Source of the DNA: Novosphingobium ginsenosidimutans
Lineage (GTDB): Bacteria; Pseudomonadota; Alphaproteobacteria; Sphingomonadales; Sphingomonadaceae
Reading direction: 5' to 3'
NCBI RefSeq assembly: GCF_007954425.1
Contig: NZ_CP042345.1
Coordinates: 2,664,001-2,728,000, forward strand
Length of the DNA stretch: 64,000 nt
The translations under genes were made by a program, and so were the position numbers. This document shows positions 55,425 to 63,508 of the stretch, in pieces. The notes beneath the pieces are model-generated. The model saw only the letters and a program-made list of their open reading frames with translations, made no database searches and had not been told where the DNA came from. Numbering within the stretch: the stretch's first letter is position 1; each line of letters begins with the position of its first letter.

Positions 55425-56536
55425 CTAAGGCCAAGCCCCCGCGCGATGATGCCCTTGAGGATTTCGCGCGTGCCGCCGCGAAGAGAAAACGAGGGCGAAA
55501 CCTGAAGCAGATGGCCAAGCATGATGGGCAAGGCCGCCTCGCTGGAAAGGTCTGTTTCAACCGCGGCTTGGATCAGTTCGGGCATTGCTTGCTCGAAGCT
55601 GTTCCCGAGGTCTTTCACGATCGTCGCTTCGAGCGCTGGATCATGGCCGGCCGCGATCTGCGCCGCGACCGACGCCGACATCAAACGCAGCGTCCAGGTC
55701 TCGGATACGAGCCGACCAATCAGCGCACGCACTCCCTCGCTTGGCTCCGTACCGACCGCACGGATCAGTTCGGTGAGTAGCGTCTGGCATGAGAGGTATC
55801 GCTCCGGCCCGGATCGCTCGAGCGACAGCTCGGCAGTGGCCTGTTTCCATCCCTCGCCTTCGATACCGAGTAGCGCGGTGGCTGGCAGTCGGACGCCATC
55901 GAAGAACACCTCATTGAAATCATGCCCGCCGGTGAGGTCGATGATCGGACGCACGATGACCCCCGGCGCGTCCATTGGGATGACGAACTGACTGAGCCCG
56001 GCATTGCGCTGCGAGCCTTCTTCGGAGCGTACGAGCGCGATCATGACGTGGGCGTTGTGGGCGTTGGTCGTCCAGACTTTCTGTCCATCGATGACCCAGC
56101 CCTCGCCGTCACGCCGCGCGGTCGTCCGAACTGCTGCGAGATCGGAACCGGCGCCAGGTTCGGAAAGGCCGATGCACGCGTAGATCTCACCGCGCGCCAT
56201 CCCGGGCACCCAGCGGCGACGCTCCTCCTCGTGGCCATAGCGAAGCAGCAACGTACCTGTCTGTCGATCCGCAATCCAGTGCGCGCCAACCGGAGCCCCT
56301 GCTGCAAGCAGTTCCTCAAGCACAACATAGCGTTCGAGCGGGCTGCGCTCGTGCCCGCCGTATGCACGCGGCCATGTCATGCCAAGCAGCCCGGCCGCGC
56401 CCAGCGCACGACTGAAATCCGGATTGGCCACCGCCCAGCAGTTTGTTCGTGCCGCCGGGTCGTCGAAGCCCACGTGTTCCTCAACCAGAGCTCGCACCTG
56501 GCGGCGAAGAGCCGGGCCCTCTTCCGGGAAAGACAT
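55421..56536 (-). CDS. acyl-CoA dehydrogenase, long chain of pair 3
   Basis: From the ATG at 56536 the protein has 371 residues; the longer frame upstream overlaps the divergent hydratase and looks non-coding. Marks are MTWPRAYGGHERSPLERYVV near residue 53, EIYACIGLSEPGAGSDLAAV near 117, IDGQKVWTTNAHNAHV, SFSLRGGTREILKGIIARGL at the C-terminus. The GGTREI segment stands where GGSSEIQ is usual. It is the first gene of the operon with the short chain, thiolase, E1 alpha/beta and lipoyl protein. Start is divergent from the hydratase at 56759. Confidence 0.87.
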   Translation of the reverse strand: MSFPEEGPALRRQVRALVEEHVGFDDPAARTNCWAVANPDFSRALGAAGLLGMTWPRAYGGHERSPLERYVVLEELLAAGAPVGAHWIADRQTGTLLLRYGHEEERRRWVPGMARGEIYACIGLSEPGAGSDLAAVRTTARRDGEGWVIDGQKVWTTNAHNAHVMIALVRSEEGSQRNAGLSQFVIPMDAPGVIVRPIIDLTGGHDFNEVFFDGVRLPATALLGIEGEGWKQATAELSLERSGPERYLSCQTLLTELIRAVGTEPSEGVRALIGRLVSETWTLRLMSASVAAQIAAGHDPALEATIVKDLGNSFEQAMPELIQAAVETDLSSEAALPIMLGHLLQVSPSFSLRGGTREILKGIIARGLGLR

Positions 56537-56758
56537 GGCCTGAATCGCAAAAGTCTGCACGACGAGTTCTGCCTGCTGTTTGTCGCCTCTGTGGCGTAGC
56601 TGCTGCAGTGAGCCAATTGCCCACTCCGGTTCATCACAGCAGCGATATGCCTGACAAGCGGGCTGGCCGGAGTTCTGATGGCTGCTAGAGATCTCACTCC
56701 ATTCGGGCCGCGACCTCCGCTTGATCGGGGCGTTACGCGAAATGCAGGAGAGCCGCTG

Positions 56759-57529
56759 ATGTCGATCGATGTGACCCGCGAGGCCGGAGTCGCCACCGTC
56801 ACGATCAATCGCCCAGAACGCAAGAACGCGGTGACCATGGCGATGCGGCAAGCTTTTCAGAGTGTGTTCCAGGATCTGCAGGACGACGACGAGGTCCGCG
56901 CGATTATCTTGACCGGCGCAGGGGGCGATTTCGCCGCGGGGGCCGACGTGGGCGAAATGGGAACCGGCGGAGTCCGGGGTAACATGGTCAAATCACGGAC
57001 CCTGCATCGCATGGTGCGCAGCGTGGCGCACACCAACAAGCCGGTGATTGCCGCAGTCGAAGGCGTGTGCATCGGCGTGGCGTTCGCGTTAGCGCTCGCT
57101 TGCGATTTCGTCGTTTGCGCCGAGAACGCGCGCTTCCAGTTTGCCTTCCGCCACATCGGGCTCGCGATGGACGGGGCGGCGGGGTGGCTGCTCGAACGAC
57201 ACGTGGGGGTAATGCGGGCAAAGGAGATTGCCTACAGCGGCCGGTTTGTGAGCGGCGAGGAAGCAGCACGGCTTGGCTTTGCGTTGGAGGCGGTAGAGCC
57301 GGGTACTGCGCTCGCCCGTGCGAACGAGTTGGCGGCAAGCTTCGCTACCGCCCCGACACTCGCTCTTTCGCAAATAAAGCGTCAGTTCGACAGCGCGCCG
57401 ACCCAGTCACTCGATGAGGCTTTGGAATTCGAAGCCGCCGTTCAGGCACTTATGACGTGGACGGAAGATTTCGCGGAAGGGACCCGGGCGTTCAAGGAAA
57501 AACGCAAGCCCGCCTATCGCGGCGCGTGA
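56759..57529 (+). CDS. enoyl-CoA hydratase/isomerase family protein
   Basis: The start is the ATG eight bases after AGGAG, giving 256 residues. Marks are INRPERKNAVT, GAGGDFAAGADVGEMGTGGV near residue 55, GVCIGVAFALALACDFVVC near 100, and FRHIGLAMDGAAGWLLERHV. The second Glu of hydratases is missing, and GLAMDGAAG again has Asp. The C-terminal FKEKRKPAYRG is typical of the crotonase family. It is divergent from the third acyl-CoA dehydrogenase pair and lies 227 bases before the TonB receptor. Isomerase or hydratase activity, not decided. Confidence 0.87.
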   Translation: MSIDVTREAGVATVTINRPERKNAVTMAMRQAFQSVFQDLQDDDEVRAIILTGAGGDFAAGADVGEMGTGGVRGNMVKSRTLHRMVRSVAHTNKPVIAAVEGVCIGVAFALALACDFVVCAENARFQFAFRHIGLAMDGAAGWLLERHVGVMRAKEIAYSGRFVSGEEAARLGFALEAVEPGTALARANELAASFATAPTLALSQIKRQFDSAPTQSLDEALEFEAAVQALMTWTEDFAEGTRAFKEKRKPAYRGA

Positions 57530-57756
57530 GTCGCCTCATCGAAGCAAGTGCGCCGGCGCCGGTGTGCCATGGGGCTACGGAATCCGCGGTTTTCAACGTG
57601 CGTCGTTTGGAAACAAATTCCCCTTTGACTGGCGTTTTGTGAGAGCGATTGCGGACCCGCCATCGCGATTGTGATCAACGGGCCGTCTCCCTGTTCGTCA
57701 CGCCAAGTTGCCAATATTCCGCATCCTGCAGACCAAAAATTCGAGGGGAAGATGCG

Positions 57757-60087
57757 ATGAGGATGTTTGGGCGGATGTTGCTGGCTTCTGCGGCATTGAT
57801 CTCGGGTGCCGGGCAGGCCTGGGCCGAGGATGCAACGCCGGCACCGGCACGCGATGCGACTGCCACTGCCGGTAACGAGACTGGCGATATTGTTGTCACC
57901 GCACGGCGCCGTGAAGAATCCCTGCAGAACGTGCCAATCGCGGTTACTGCGGTATCCGGCGCCGCGCTTGCCAAGACGGGAGCCACGGACATTGCCAACA
58001 TCCAGGCAGTGGCGCCGTCCTTGACGATCACCACTCAGGGGACGAGTCGGACGGCCTTCGCCCTTTCGCTGCGCGGCCAGCGCACGAACGAGGCGCAGCT
58101 GCTGACCGACCAGCCGGTTGGTGCCTACTTTGCGGAAGTTTTGCAGGCGCGATCCATCGGGTTTGCATCATCGCTTTATGATATCCAGTCGGTCCAGGTG
58201 CTCAAGGGCGTCCAGGGCACGCTGTTCGGCCGCAACATGACTGGCGGTGCCGTGCTGGTTGAGCCCAATCGACCGACCGACAAACTGGCGGCCGAGGTGG
58301 TCGCGCAAGTCGGCAACTACAAGATGCATGACGTTTACGGCATGCTCAACATTCCGCTAGCGGACTGGGCATCGCTGCGTGTTGCCGGGAAGACCCGCGA
58401 ACGCAAGGGGTACACGACGGACGTCAGTGACGGTCGGGATTATGATGATCAGAACTACGATACCTTCCGTGCTTCACTACGACTGACGCCGGGCGGCGGG
58501 ATCGAATCGACCACTATCTTCGATTGGCTGCGCAGTCGTATTCACGGGTCCGCCCTCTATCCGACCGCCATCAACCCGGCCGCGCCGGCCATCGGGGCCT
58601 ACGCGTACTTTCGTTCGCTAGGCCTGAACGTCGCGGACCCGGTTGCGCAGTTTGCCCGGCAGCAAACCTTGGGCCGCCAACAATTCGATCAGGGCTTCGG
58701 TGACGGCGGCAATCTCGACGCCTATGGATTCAAACCGTACGAATACAGCAAGAACTGGGGCGTGACCAATCGCACCATAATTCCGGTCGGTGATCTCACG
58801 TTGAAGAACGTGTTTGGTTATCGAAAAGTGGAGTATGCTTCCTTTCAGGACCTGGACGGAGTTCCGGCTTTCCTGATCAACTCTGCACAGACACGAAATA
58901 TCGAGCAATACAGTGAAGAATTTCAAGTTCAGGGGAAGGCGCTCGATAATCGCCTCAATTTCGTAGCCGGAATTTACTACTTCCTTGAGCAAGGGTCTGA
59001 CGGGTCCACTTCGCAACAGTTTCCCGAACTTGCGCTCGTCAGTCAGGGATTGCCGCTGACGACACCCGCTGTCCTGTTCAGGAACGCTCTGGGAGGTACC
59101 GGGCGCGCGGAGGCGGTGGCGGGTTACCTCGCAGGCACCTACAAGTTCTCCGACAAGTTCCAACTGTCTGCTGGCGGACGCTACACCACCGACAAGCGCA
59201 GCGCGACTGTGTCTCCCCAGCTTCCAGCGCTCGGTGTATGCCTGTATCGTCGACCTGACGGGACGAGCTTCCCGTTCGCACAGTGCACTCACTCGAATTC
59301 CAACACCTGGAATGCCTTCACCTGGGATGTGACGCTGCAATATCAGCCTTCAGATGCGCTGACGGCTTATATTTCCACGCGAAAAGGCTTCAGGGCGGGC
59401 GGGTTCTCGCTCCGGGCAACATCTGACGCCGAACTGGCACCCTTCAATCCGGAGAAGGTGCAGGAGTACGAACTCGGCTTGAAAACGCGCACAGATCTGG
59501 GCGGTGCGCGCCTGACGACTGCTACGGCCCTGTTTTTCCAGAATTACAGGAATGTACAGAAGCAGCAGGCCGGCATCGATGGTGGCGGCAACGTCACGAC
59601 AATCATCTCCAATACGGCTGCCCAGCACAACTATGGCGCAGAATTCGATGCAGGGTTGCATTCCGGTCCGTTCGATATGACGCTGTCCTATGCCTATGTG
59701 AACATCGATATCACGAAGGGACTGCAACCGTTCGAACATGAACTGGTCGGTGCTCCCCAGCATCAGGTTGGTGTTACGCTGAATTATGCAACTCCACTCG
59801 CCGGTTTGGGAGACTTGAACCTCAATGCCAGCATGTCTTATCGCAGCAAAATCTGGCTTGATCTCAATGACGACCAGAGCCTGCAAAAGGGCTATGCCCT
59901 GGTGAACCTCCGAGCATCGCTCGGGAACATCAAGGGGACCGGGATCGGGGCTGCCGCTTTCGTGAATAATCTGACCGACCAGTTCTATCGTGTTGGCGTG
60001 ATTGGTATTTATCGCGAAGCTGGCTACATCTCCAGCACTTACGGTGAACCAAGAACATACGGTCTTGAGCTGTCCTACAAGTTCTGA
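57757..60087 (+). CDS. TonB-dependent outer membrane receptor
   Basis: The start is ATG eight bases after GAGGGG, giving 776 residues. The signal peptide is MRMFGRMLLASAALISGAGQ with a cut near AWA-ED. Next are a TonB box-like GDIVVTARRREESLQNVPIA near residue 43, the plug domain to about 160 (VQVLKGVQGTLFGRNMTGGA near 145), and a long beta-barrel ending in a C-terminal Phe (YGLELSYKF), the signal for outer-membrane insertion. It imports a substrate with proton-motive energy through TonB. As the last gene of the cluster it probably takes up the substrate that the cluster degrades. A strong terminator follows. Confidence 0.93.
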   Translation: MRMFGRMLLASAALISGAGQAWAEDATPAPARDATATAGNETGDIVVTARRREESLQNVPIAVTAVSGAALAKTGATDIANIQAVAPSLTITTQGTSRTAFALSLRGQRTNEAQLLTDQPVGAYFAEVLQARSIGFASSLYDIQSVQVLKGVQGTLFGRNMTGGAVLVEPNRPTDKLAAEVVAQVGNYKMHDVYGMLNIPLADWASLRVAGKTRERKGYTTDVSDGRDYDDQNYDTFRASLRLTPGGGIESTTIFDWLRSRIHGSALYPTAINPAAPAIGAYAYFRSLGLNVADPVAQFARQQTLGRQQFDQGFGDGGNLDAYGFKPYEYSKNWGVTNRTIIPVGDLTLKNVFGYRKVEYASFQDLDGVPAFLINSAQTRNIEQYSEEFQVQGKALDNRLNFVAGIYYFLEQGSDGSTSQQFPELALVSQGLPLTTPAVLFRNALGGTGRAEAVAGYLAGTYKFSDKFQLSAGGRYTTDKRSATVSPQLPALGVCLYRRPDGTSFPFAQCTHSNSNTWNAFTWDVTLQYQPSDALTAYISTRKGFRAGGFSLRATSDAELAPFNPEKVQEYELGLKTRTDLGGARLTTATALFFQNYRNVQKQQAGIDGGGNVTTIISNTAAQHNYGAEFDAGLHSGPFDMTLSYAYVNIDITKGLQPFEHELVGAPQHQVGVTLNYATPLAGLGDLNLNASMSYRSKIWLDLNDDQSLQKGYALVNLRASLGNIKGTGIGAAAFVNNLTDQFYRVGVIGIYREAGYISSTYGEPRTYGLELSYKF

Positions 60088-60109
60088 TCCTGAGTTGTTT
60101 ATGTAGCAG

Positions 60110-60135
60110 CCCCCGCACCGAAGTAGGTGCGGGGG
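60110..60135. terminator. terminator hairpin after the TonB receptor
   Basis: CCCCCGCACC pairs perfectly with GGTGCGGGGG around the 6-base loop GAAGTA, 23 bases after the receptor stop. A short TTG-TTTTC tract follows after a few bases rather than directly. I take it as a strong factor-independent terminator. Confidence 0.75.
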
Positions 60136-60234
60136 TGTAGCGCGGCTTGTTTTCTTGGCGCCACCTAACGTGCTCCCCTGAAAGGTGACCATCCGATCAA
60201 TACTGGAATTTGCCGGCTTAAGCGGTCCAGAATT

Positions 60235-60573
60235 CGGGATGAAGGTTATTGGAGCTCGAACTGCCAGACATGCGCGCTCCATGACCAATGCACGACCGGC
60301 AAGGAACGGCGGGTCAGACGATGGGAGCATGAGGCTGTCGTAGAGGCAATGGAGCGTCGCCTCGATCATAGGCCAGAGGCGATGCGAATCCGCCGACAAA
60401 CGGTCGAGCATCCGTTCGGCACGCTGAAATCCTGGATGGGCTCGACCCACTTCCAAATGAAGACGCTAAAAAATGTCAGAACGGAAGCCAGTCTCCACAT
60501 CCTGGCCTATAACTTCAAAAGGGTGGTCGCCATCCTCGGTGTCCCGGCGATGATCACCGCAATCCAGACCTGA
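60235..60573 (+). pseudogene. IS1182-type transposase, 3' remnant
   Basis: The frame reads CQTCALHDQCTTGKERRVRR, WEHEAVVEAMERRLDHRPEA, then RIRRQTVEHPFGTLKSWMG and TEASLHILAYNFKRVVAILG. This is the C-terminal part of an IS1182 family DDE transposase (zinc-finger-like Cys pattern, WEHE, TVEHPFG-W). The first three quarters of the gene and its start are missing, and the usual THFLMK segment is THFQMK, so it is a dead remnant. It sits right after the cluster terminator and marks a former insertion or recombination edge. Confidence 0.8.
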
Positions 60574-60975
60574 AGGTGAACGGCAACCTTCCGCGCCAAT
60601 CCGGAATCAGCGCCGTTAGTCTGCCAACGCGTTTTTACACGGCCTGTACCAAAACAAGTCGGGGTTGGTTCCTCGCCGCCGAAGGGTGGCCGCGTGCTCT
60701 GATCTCCGCTTCTCGGTCAAAGCACGAGCATCCACTGTTTCTGAAGGGATCCAATCAGGAAGGGGCGCTGGCTGAGCTGGAGAAGCTCAGTTCATCCGAT
60801 TGCCGAAACACGCAGTCGCAAAGCCGAAATAGTCGGGGGTATTGGTGGGGGTATTGAAAACTTATCGCCGATAAAAATGCAATAAATCAATATTTTGTAG
60901 AGGAATTATAGATCCCTCCTCCGCTACCAGCTTGGTCTTGAACAAGCCTCGGGAACAGCCCGGGGGCATTGGCCC
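60574..60975. other. intergenic region with a 12-base tandem repeat
   Basis: These 402 bases have no recognisable gene. The AT content rises at 60858-60920. The decamer GGGGGTATTG is found twice, at 60835-60844 and 60847-60856. A short open frame (60576-60857) ends at this repeat but does not look like protein. The repeat resembles sequences I associate with integration sites, but no integrase or tRNA gene is near. Confidence 0.5.
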
Positions 60976-61341
60976 TCAATCAAGCAGGCCTTGGCGCAGA
61001 TCGCTTAGCATCGCGGCAAGATCGGGGTCACCCCGAAGGATTGCGGTGGTTCGACCAACCAGCGACTGGAACCGGGAATCGCGCCCAATATCTTCGCCGA
61101 ATTCGTAAGACAGCAATGCACCCCCCAAGACCCGATCAAACTCCTCTTCGGGCAGGTCGACGAGGTTGCAAATGGCCTCCAGCCGCGATTGCCGACTGGC
61201 CGGTGCTAATTTGCCGGCAGATCCGGTGCTGCCCGACTTCGGCGGGCGGCCGACCTTGTCAACCTTGCGCTCGCGCGACATTCGCTCGAGCTGCGCGCGG
61301 ACCATGGCCACGACCTGGTCGGCATTGCTGATCGTTACCAT
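60976..61341 (-). CDS. hypothetical protein
   Basis: From the ATG at 61341 the protein has 121 residues; the open frame extends upstream but overlaps the TPR gene. The N-terminus (MVTISNADQVVAMVRAQLER) is helical and amphipathic; a Lys/Gly/Ser-rich linker (GRPPKSGSTGSAGKLAPASR) follows, and the C-terminal half (LEEEFDRVLGGALLSYEFGE, LRQGLLD) is acidic and helical. I do not recognise a family. It lies 10 bases after the TPR gene on the same strand and probably works with it; both follow the remnant of a sigma factor gene, so an old link with a flagellar gene group is possible. Confidence 0.6.
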   Translation of the reverse strand: MVTISNADQVVAMVRAQLERMSRERKVDKVGRPPKSGSTGSAGKLAPASRQSRLEAICNLVDLPEEEFDRVLGGALLSYEFGEDIGRDSRFQSLVGRTTAILRGDPDLAAMLSDLRQGLLD

Positions 61342-61351
61342 TCCGATTGGC

Positions 61352-61915
61352 CTACTGGACTGTGCGGTTGCCGGAGAACCGGCCCAGCAGCAGCGCCGTG
61401 GCAGAGACATCCTCCTCAGCAGACCCGCCTGTCCGATCCATGAGCTTACGGCACTCAGCAATCAGCAGTTGGATATCGGCGTTCATGGGTGGGTTTTCGG
61501 TGTTGAGGGCAATCCCCGCCTGGAACTGCGCAATCGCCTCGGCAAACTCGTCGCGGATCAGGTGAGTCATCCCTTCAACAAAGATGCGCAGATAGTTGTC
61601 GCGCGGCGCGGCAAGCAGTGGCCCCCAGGTTGACAGCGCGCGCTCCGATTCGCCCGAAGTGAGTTCGAAAAAGCCAAGCTGATACCGCGCCACCTGGAAG
61701 CCAGGGGCCAGCACGACCGCACGGCTCATCGATCGATGCGCCTCGATTGCCCGCCCCTTGCCGGCCAGGACTGAGCCGAGCATGAAATGCAACCGCGGAT
61801 CATCCGGGTAGCGACGGAGCAGCGCGGCAATGTCCTGATCCTCGCCATCGGCGCGGGTTTCGATCGCGGTGATCAGCCCCGCGATTTCGGCCTCGGATGC
61901 CAACTCATCGGACAT
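61352..61915 (-). CDS. tetratricopeptide-like repeat protein
   Basis: The 187-residue protein is helical with TPR-like spacing: LLRRYPDDPRLHFMLGSVLA near residue 28, EAHRSMSRAVVLAPGFQVAR near 58, then FAEAIAQFQAGIALNTENPP near 125. The SVLAGKGR and LAPG turns are usual at TPR boundaries. No signal peptide or membrane segment is seen, so it is a cytoplasmic scaffold or partner-binding protein. It is followed by the hypothetical protein after 10 bases and preceded by the sigma factor remnant. No specific partner can be named. Confidence 0.75.
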   Translation of the reverse strand: MSDELASEAEIAGLITAIETRADGEDQDIAALLRRYPDDPRLHFMLGSVLAGKGRAIEAHRSMSRAVVLAPGFQVARYQLGFFELTSGESERALSTWGPLLAAPRDNYLRIFVEGMTHLIRDEFAEAIAQFQAGIALNTENPPMNADIQLLIAECRKLMDRTGGSAEEDVSATALLLGRFSGNRTVQ

Positions 61916-61931
61916 GCAGACCTCCCTTGCC

Positions 61932-62117
61932 TTAGCGCACAGGCGCCATCTGTTTGCGCAGGCGCTCGAGCCCTTGCGAATGCAATTGCGATACGCGACC
62001 CTTGCTCAATCCAAGCAGCAAGGCAATCTGCTGAAAGGGCAGATTATAACGACCCAGCGGACCATGGTGCAGCTTGCGGTGATCTCGGTTGATGAGATCC
62101 CGACACGCATGTCTTTG
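61932..62117 (-). pseudogene. sigma-70 region 4 remnant (FliA-like)
   Basis: A 61-codon open stretch ends in a TAA at 61932 and is closed upstream by a TGA. Its sequence PFQQIALLLGLSKGRVSQLH, then SQGLERLRKQMAPVR, is the DNA-binding region 4.2 of a sigma-70 factor, with the FliA-like LLGLSKGRVSQxH core. The preceding residues DLINRDHRKLHHGPLGRYNL resemble region 4.1. No start codon or regions 1-3 are found. I infer the 3' remnant of a flagellar-type sigma factor gene, cut by rearrangement. It directly precedes the TPR gene. Confidence 0.68.
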
Positions 62118-62179
62118 TCATCGTTTGACGTGGTAAGACTGGAACCCGCTTCGGCCTAAGCTTGGTTGGGGAAAGAAAA

Positions 62180-63292
62180 GTGGCTGAAGAAGCAGAAGCG
62201 AAGCTCGAACGTCTCCTTGGCTATCTTGATCACGATCGGGACAACCCGGTCCTGGCGGTTGATTGCGCCGGTGCGGCACTTGAAGCCAATCGGATCGAGC
62301 TGGCGCGCGAGCTGCTGGCGCCGTTTTTGGCAGCGAACCGGTTGGGTACGCGAGGTCTGAGCCTTGCCGGCATCGCCGCCATGCGGGGCGGGGACCAGGA
62401 GACCGCCCAACGGATTTATGCCGCGCGACTGGATGAAGCGCCCGATGATCAGGGCGCGCGGTTCAATCTGGCGTGGAGCCAGGCCCTGTCCGACAATCAT
62501 TTGGCGGCACGCGAGACGCTGGGCGACGTGAGCGGGACAGACCTGCCGCAGGCGGCCATGCTTGACCTGCAGCTGGCTCATCATCTGGGTGAATTTGCGG
62601 AAGCCCAAGCGAAGATCCCGCAGTACACAGCGCGTTTCCCGGACTATCAACCGCTGCATGCGGCAATCGCGCTGTTGGCGCTAGACATGGACGAACCGGA
62701 ATTGGCGCGCGAGGCTGCGAAGCTGGGCGGTGATCATCCCGATGCCTTGGCCACGCTTGGCACTTTTGCTCTGGCCGATAGCAACCACGATGCCGCGCGC
62801 GCGATGTTTCTGCGCTCGCTCACCACGCGCCCAGACAATCCACGGGCCCATGTTGGGCTCGGGCTGGTCGAGCTCGCAACTGGCAGGAGCAACGAGGCGC
62901 TCGACCACCTCGATCGCGGGGCAGAGCAGTTCGATGATCACCTGGGCGCCTGGCTAGCGGCGGGATGGGCCCATTTTCTTGCTGGTAACCCAGACGCCGC
63001 GCGTGAACGCATTGAGACGGCGCTGCGCCACGATGATACCTTTGGTGAAGCCCAAGGTTCGCTGGCAGCCATGGAAGCAATTGCCGGGAATTTTGAAGCC
63101 GCGCGGCACCGTCTGGAGATCGCGCGGCGCCTGGATCGCAATGCCTTCTCGGTAGCCTTTACTGGGATGATCCTGGCCGCGGCCGAGGGCGATCAGGCGA
63201 AGGCGCAGCGGATCTTTGAGATCGCGGCCAAGCAGCCGATGGGTCCGGACGGATCGACCCTGGCCGAGGCTCTCGCTAAGATGGCGATGTAG
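62180..63292 (+). CDS. tetratricopeptide repeat protein
   Basis: The start is GTG behind GGGGAAAG; a TTG at 62162 would add six residues. The 370-residue protein consists of repeated helix pairs of about 34 residues: GTRGLSLAGIAAMRGGDQET, DDQGARFNLAWSQALSDNHL, PDALATLGTFALADSNHDAA, DNPRAHVGLGLVELATGRSN, and DHLGAWLAAGWAHFLAGNPD. These are TPR or TPR-like units for protein binding. There is no signal peptide. It is divergent from the sigma factor remnant and convergent with the fds genes. Function is not known. Confidence 0.82.
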   Translation: MAEEAEAKLERLLGYLDHDRDNPVLAVDCAGAALEANRIELARELLAPFLAANRLGTRGLSLAGIAAMRGGDQETAQRIYAARLDEAPDDQGARFNLAWSQALSDNHLAARETLGDVSGTDLPQAAMLDLQLAHHLGEFAEAQAKIPQYTARFPDYQPLHAAIALLALDMDEPELAREAAKLGGDHPDALATLGTFALADSNHDAARAMFLRSLTTRPDNPRAHVGLGLVELATGRSNEALDHLDRGAEQFDDHLGAWLAAGWAHFLAGNPDAARERIETALRHDDTFGEAQGSLAAMEAIAGNFEAARHRLEIARRLDRNAFSVAFTGMILAAAEGDQAKAQRIFEIAAKQPMGPDGSTLAEALAKMAM

Positions 63293-63299
63293 GTCGCGG

Positions 63300-63506
63300 C
63301 TATAGCGCCGAGCGTAGCCGTTCAATCGCGGCCCGGGCGATGGGTTCGAGGGGTGCTGGATCAACCGCGATGATCGCCGCCTTCATCCGTGGATCCCAGA
63401 AATCGCGAATATGCTGCGCGGTTGCGGCGATCGCTGCATCCTCACCTTGGGCGGCAAGATTCCGGGCGATCTGATTGGCCATGTAGGTAAGTCGAGCACT
63501 GTCCAT
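63300..63506 (-). CDS. fdsD: formate dehydrogenase delta subunit
   Basis: From the ATG at 63506 the protein has 68 residues (MDSARLTYMANQIARNLAAQ, then FWDPRMKAAIIA near residue 40). This is the small FdsD subunit of the soluble NAD-dependent, molybdenum-containing formate dehydrogenase, thought to help assembly or cofactor insertion. It overlaps or abuts the end of the alpha-subunit gene by a few bases and is transcribed with it. The conserved NQIARN and HIRDFWDPRM blocks make the call firm. Confidence 0.9.
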   Translation of the reverse strand: MDSARLTYMANQIARNLAAQGEDAAIAATAQHIRDFWDPRMKAAIIAVDPAPLEPIARAAIERLRSAL

Positions 63507-63508
63507 TG

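Noticed and set aside
59350..60456. Open frame of 368 codons on the - strand over the TonB receptor end
   Set aside because: No motif; it runs across the terminator and the IS remnant, which a real gene should not do.
60576..60857. Open frame of 93 codons after the IS remnant
   Set aside because: Composition is Ser/Arg-rich without motif or ribosome site; it ends at the tandem repeat.
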